The position numbers and the translations under genes are program-made. The notes beneath the pieces are model-generated. The model had not been told where the DNA came from. It saw only the letters and a program-made list of their open reading frames with translations, and did not search any database. This document shows positions 61,495 to 64,000 of a stretch of DNA of 64,000 nt, in pieces. The DNA is from Anaerolineae bacterium (lineage in GTDB: Bacteria; Chloroflexota; Anaerolineae; 4572-78; J111), in assembly GCA_016926805.1 (NCBI GenBank), contig JAFGNV010000181.1, forward strand, positions 101,564 to 165,563, read 5' to 3'. How positions within the stretch are numbered: the first letter of the stretch is position 1; the number at the start of each line of letters is the position of its first letter.

Positions 61495-63897
61495 GATGAA
61501 ATAGACTGAAAGCTCGGAGGAGCATTAAGACTCGGCTTCAGCCTCCTCGGCCTTCACCTCTACCGTAGCAACCACAGGATGAAATAGACTGAAAGCTCGG
61601 AGGAGCATTAAGACGTTTTTCGGCGGCCAAAGCAGCCACCGGAACCAAGGCCTTCGGATGAAATAGACTGAAAGCTCGGAGGAGCATTAAGACAGAAACG
61701 TTGATATTTTGATAAATTGCTACAGGAATGCAGATGAAATAGACTGAAAGCTCGGAGGAGCATTAAGACTAGGGGATGGCCGGATTGGTGACAATTTCGT
61801 CGCGGCTGAGATGAAATAGACTGAAAGCTCGGAGGAGCATTAAGACGGGCAGGGTTACCAACAGATCGCCATAGCCATCGGCAAAGACGATGAAATAGAC
61901 TGAAAGCTCGGAGGAGCATTAAGACCTTTCCCTCCATAGGAGGTTCGGGTGCAGCTTCCCCAGGATGAAATAGACTGAAAGCTCGGAGGAGCATTAAGAC
62001 TCGCTTCAGGCTTACTCTACTGGCAGCAAATAAACCCGCTCAGATGAAATAGACTGAAAGCTCGGAGGAGCATTAAGACATAAAAAACAGCGGTCGAATT
62101 AAAAATACCGCCCGAGTAGATGAAATAGACTGAAAGCTCGGAGGAGCATTAAGACTCGAAGTGACAGGAGTCACGATGCTACCCGAAATCGACAAGATGA
62201 AATAGACTGAAAGCTCGGAGGAGCATTAAGACGTTGGTGCCGCTTTGTAATGCAAGGGCTAAAATACGAGCGATGATGAAATAGACTGAAAGCTCGGAGG
62301 AGCATTAAGACGAAAAAGGCCCGCGGATTACCTGGGTCGTCTGTCCTAAGGATGAAATAGACTGAAAGCTCGGAGGAGCATTAAGACGACCAACAGGCTC
62401 TTGCCCGGGTAAAGGCCCTCAAACTCAAGATGAAATAGACTGAAAGCTCGGAGGAGCATTAAGACACTGTCGCTAGGCTTGTAATAAAGCCTCACACTGG
62501 AAAGATCCGATGAAATAGACTGAAAGCTCGGAGGAGCATTAAGACCGATGGTTTTGATTAAAAAGGTTCTTACAAACACTGCTACTTTAGTTGATGAAAT
62601 AGACTGAAAGCTCGGAGGAGCATTAAGACCAAGGCAGGGAATGGGTACATCGGGCTGAAACATTGGATGAAATAGACTGAAAGCTCGGAGGAGCATTAAG
62701 ACATAGACCGTAAATGCCATGTACAACACGGCTATCGTGACCAACACGATGAAATAGACTGAAAGCTCGGAGGAGCATTAAGACTTGCCAACCTGTGCTC
62801 CGGAAACGCAGCCAGCGGTGCTTTGGATGAAATAGACTGAAAGCTCGGAGGAGCATTAAGACGACTAGGCACAACTCCAGTGTCTGATGCGCTACTACCA
62901 CAAGCGATGAAATAGACTGAAAGCTCGGAGGAGCATTAAGACAGATAGTGCTGTAGGCCCATACCGTGTCGTCTGGATTTGATGAAATAGACTGAAAGCT
63001 CGGAGGAGCATTAAGACTCGTTGATACCTACAAGTTCCGCAATCGGTTGCGTCAAACTTGTAGATGAAATAGACTGAAAGCTCGGAGGAGCATTAAGACA
63101 CAATGGACTGCCGGGTTTGACCCATAACGGCAAAAAATCAACAGATGAAATAGACTGAAAGCTCGGAGGAGCATTAAGACCCACCGCCCCGTTGACATTG
63201 AGCCTATTCGGACTCGCTGGCTGGATGAAATAGACTGAAAGCTCGGAGGAGCATTAAGACACGACGGTCAATCTCTTCTTGGTCATTCTGACCTCCATTT
63301 CCCGCATCGGATGAAATAGACTGAAAGCTCGGAGGAGCATTAAGACTAGCCCCAGTCCCTCCAAGACTTTCTCAGCATAGACGAGATGAAATAGACTGAA
63401 AGCTCGGAGGAGCATTAAGACGATAATCCCGAGGTAGCTGGAGTGGATTTCTTCTTAGATGAAATAGACTGAAAGCTCGGAGGAGCATTAAGACCAAAAC
63501 AGCGGTAGGCCACTTCTCATCATTACGCTTTGATGAAATAGACTGAAAGCTCGGAGGAGCATTAAGACTTAACATCCCTTTACCGCTCCAATCCACCGTT
63601 CTAGTCGGGCCTCCCAGTCGAGATGAAATAGACTGAAAGCTCGGAGGAGCATTAAGACTCAAGTCGGAACGTTCCGACTTTGTCAAACCACCGGGCGGCT
63701 CAGATGAAATAGACTGAAAGCTCGGAGGAGCATTAAGACCGAGCAGCAGCAACTTGCCAACTCGTGGTAGGATTTGATGAAATAGACTGAAAGCTCGGAG
63801 GAGCATTAAGACCTTCGGCGGCATCGCAGGCAAACTGGCTGATGCTCACCACACCAAATAGATGAAATAGACTGAAAGCTCGGAGGAGCATTAAGAC
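61495..63897 (+). CRISPR. CRISPR array, 31 repeats of GATGAAATAGACTGAAAGCTCGGAGGAGCATTAAGAC (37 bp), 30 spacers of 36-53 bp
   Basis: Every repeat start located by eye (61495 ... 63861); the copies look identical. Confidence 0.98.
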
Positions 63898-64000
63898 CGT
63901 ATTCCCGTGACTTGCGTCCGACGACAACTATAATTACACTGATGACAATTAAAAATGCCCACTAGAAAAGTTGGTGCAAGATCAGTACACTAAATCCCCA

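Noticed and set aside
61205-63927. Minus-strand ORFs with repeated LNAPPSFQSIS / VLMLLRAFSLFH motifs
   Set aside because: They are translations of the CRISPR repeats and spacers, not proteins
63898-64000. Possible extra degenerate repeat (GATGACAATTAAAAATG) after the last repeat
   Set aside because: Only the first 5 bases match the repeat; a 43-nt spacing is suggestive but not enough

Overview
The window looks chromosomal and Chloroflexota-like (taxonomy is an inference from gene style). It has three parts. (1) About 0.2-21.3 kb is a metabolic backbone: a fused purine-nucleoside phosphorylase/deoxyribose-phosphate aldolase, phosphopentomutase, pyruvate kinase, glycogen phosphorylase, shikimate dehydrogenase, a GHMP-kinase-like/UDP-sugar pyrophosphorylase fusion, a GalU-like nucleotidyltransferase, a GAF histidine kinase and glpABC. 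(2) About 21.7-46.6 kb is an integrative element. It has a large serine recombinase, an FtsK/HerA-like translocase, a DUF2637/Spd-like membrane protein and a RepA-like ATPase (an AICE-like module), then an nSTAND-WD40 protein and a long minus-strand operon carrying a PRTRC-type ubiquitin-like cassette: ThiF/E1-like, JAMM protease, E2-like, and a protein with TWO tandem PRTRC-C ubiquitin-like domains each ending in GG. (3) About 46.8-63.9 kb is a type III-A CRISPR-Cas locus: an AAA-Csx3 fusion, a CARF-LuxR-HTH protein, Cas10, Csm2-5 with a cold-shock domain fused to Csm5, a CARF-wHTH protein, a Card1/Can2-like nuclease, two Csx15-like proteins (one membrane-anchored), a stand-alone reverse transcriptase, Cas1, Cas2, and a 31-repeat array with 36-53 bp spacers. 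The strongest leads are the tandem ubiquitin-like protein, the Csm5-CSD fusion, the soluble/membrane Csx15 pair, an orphan structured RNA candidate at 46.88-47.04 kb with its own promoter and terminator, and a two-hairpin leader motif recurring at three sites in the element. All assignments were made by eye from the sequence; no database search was run.
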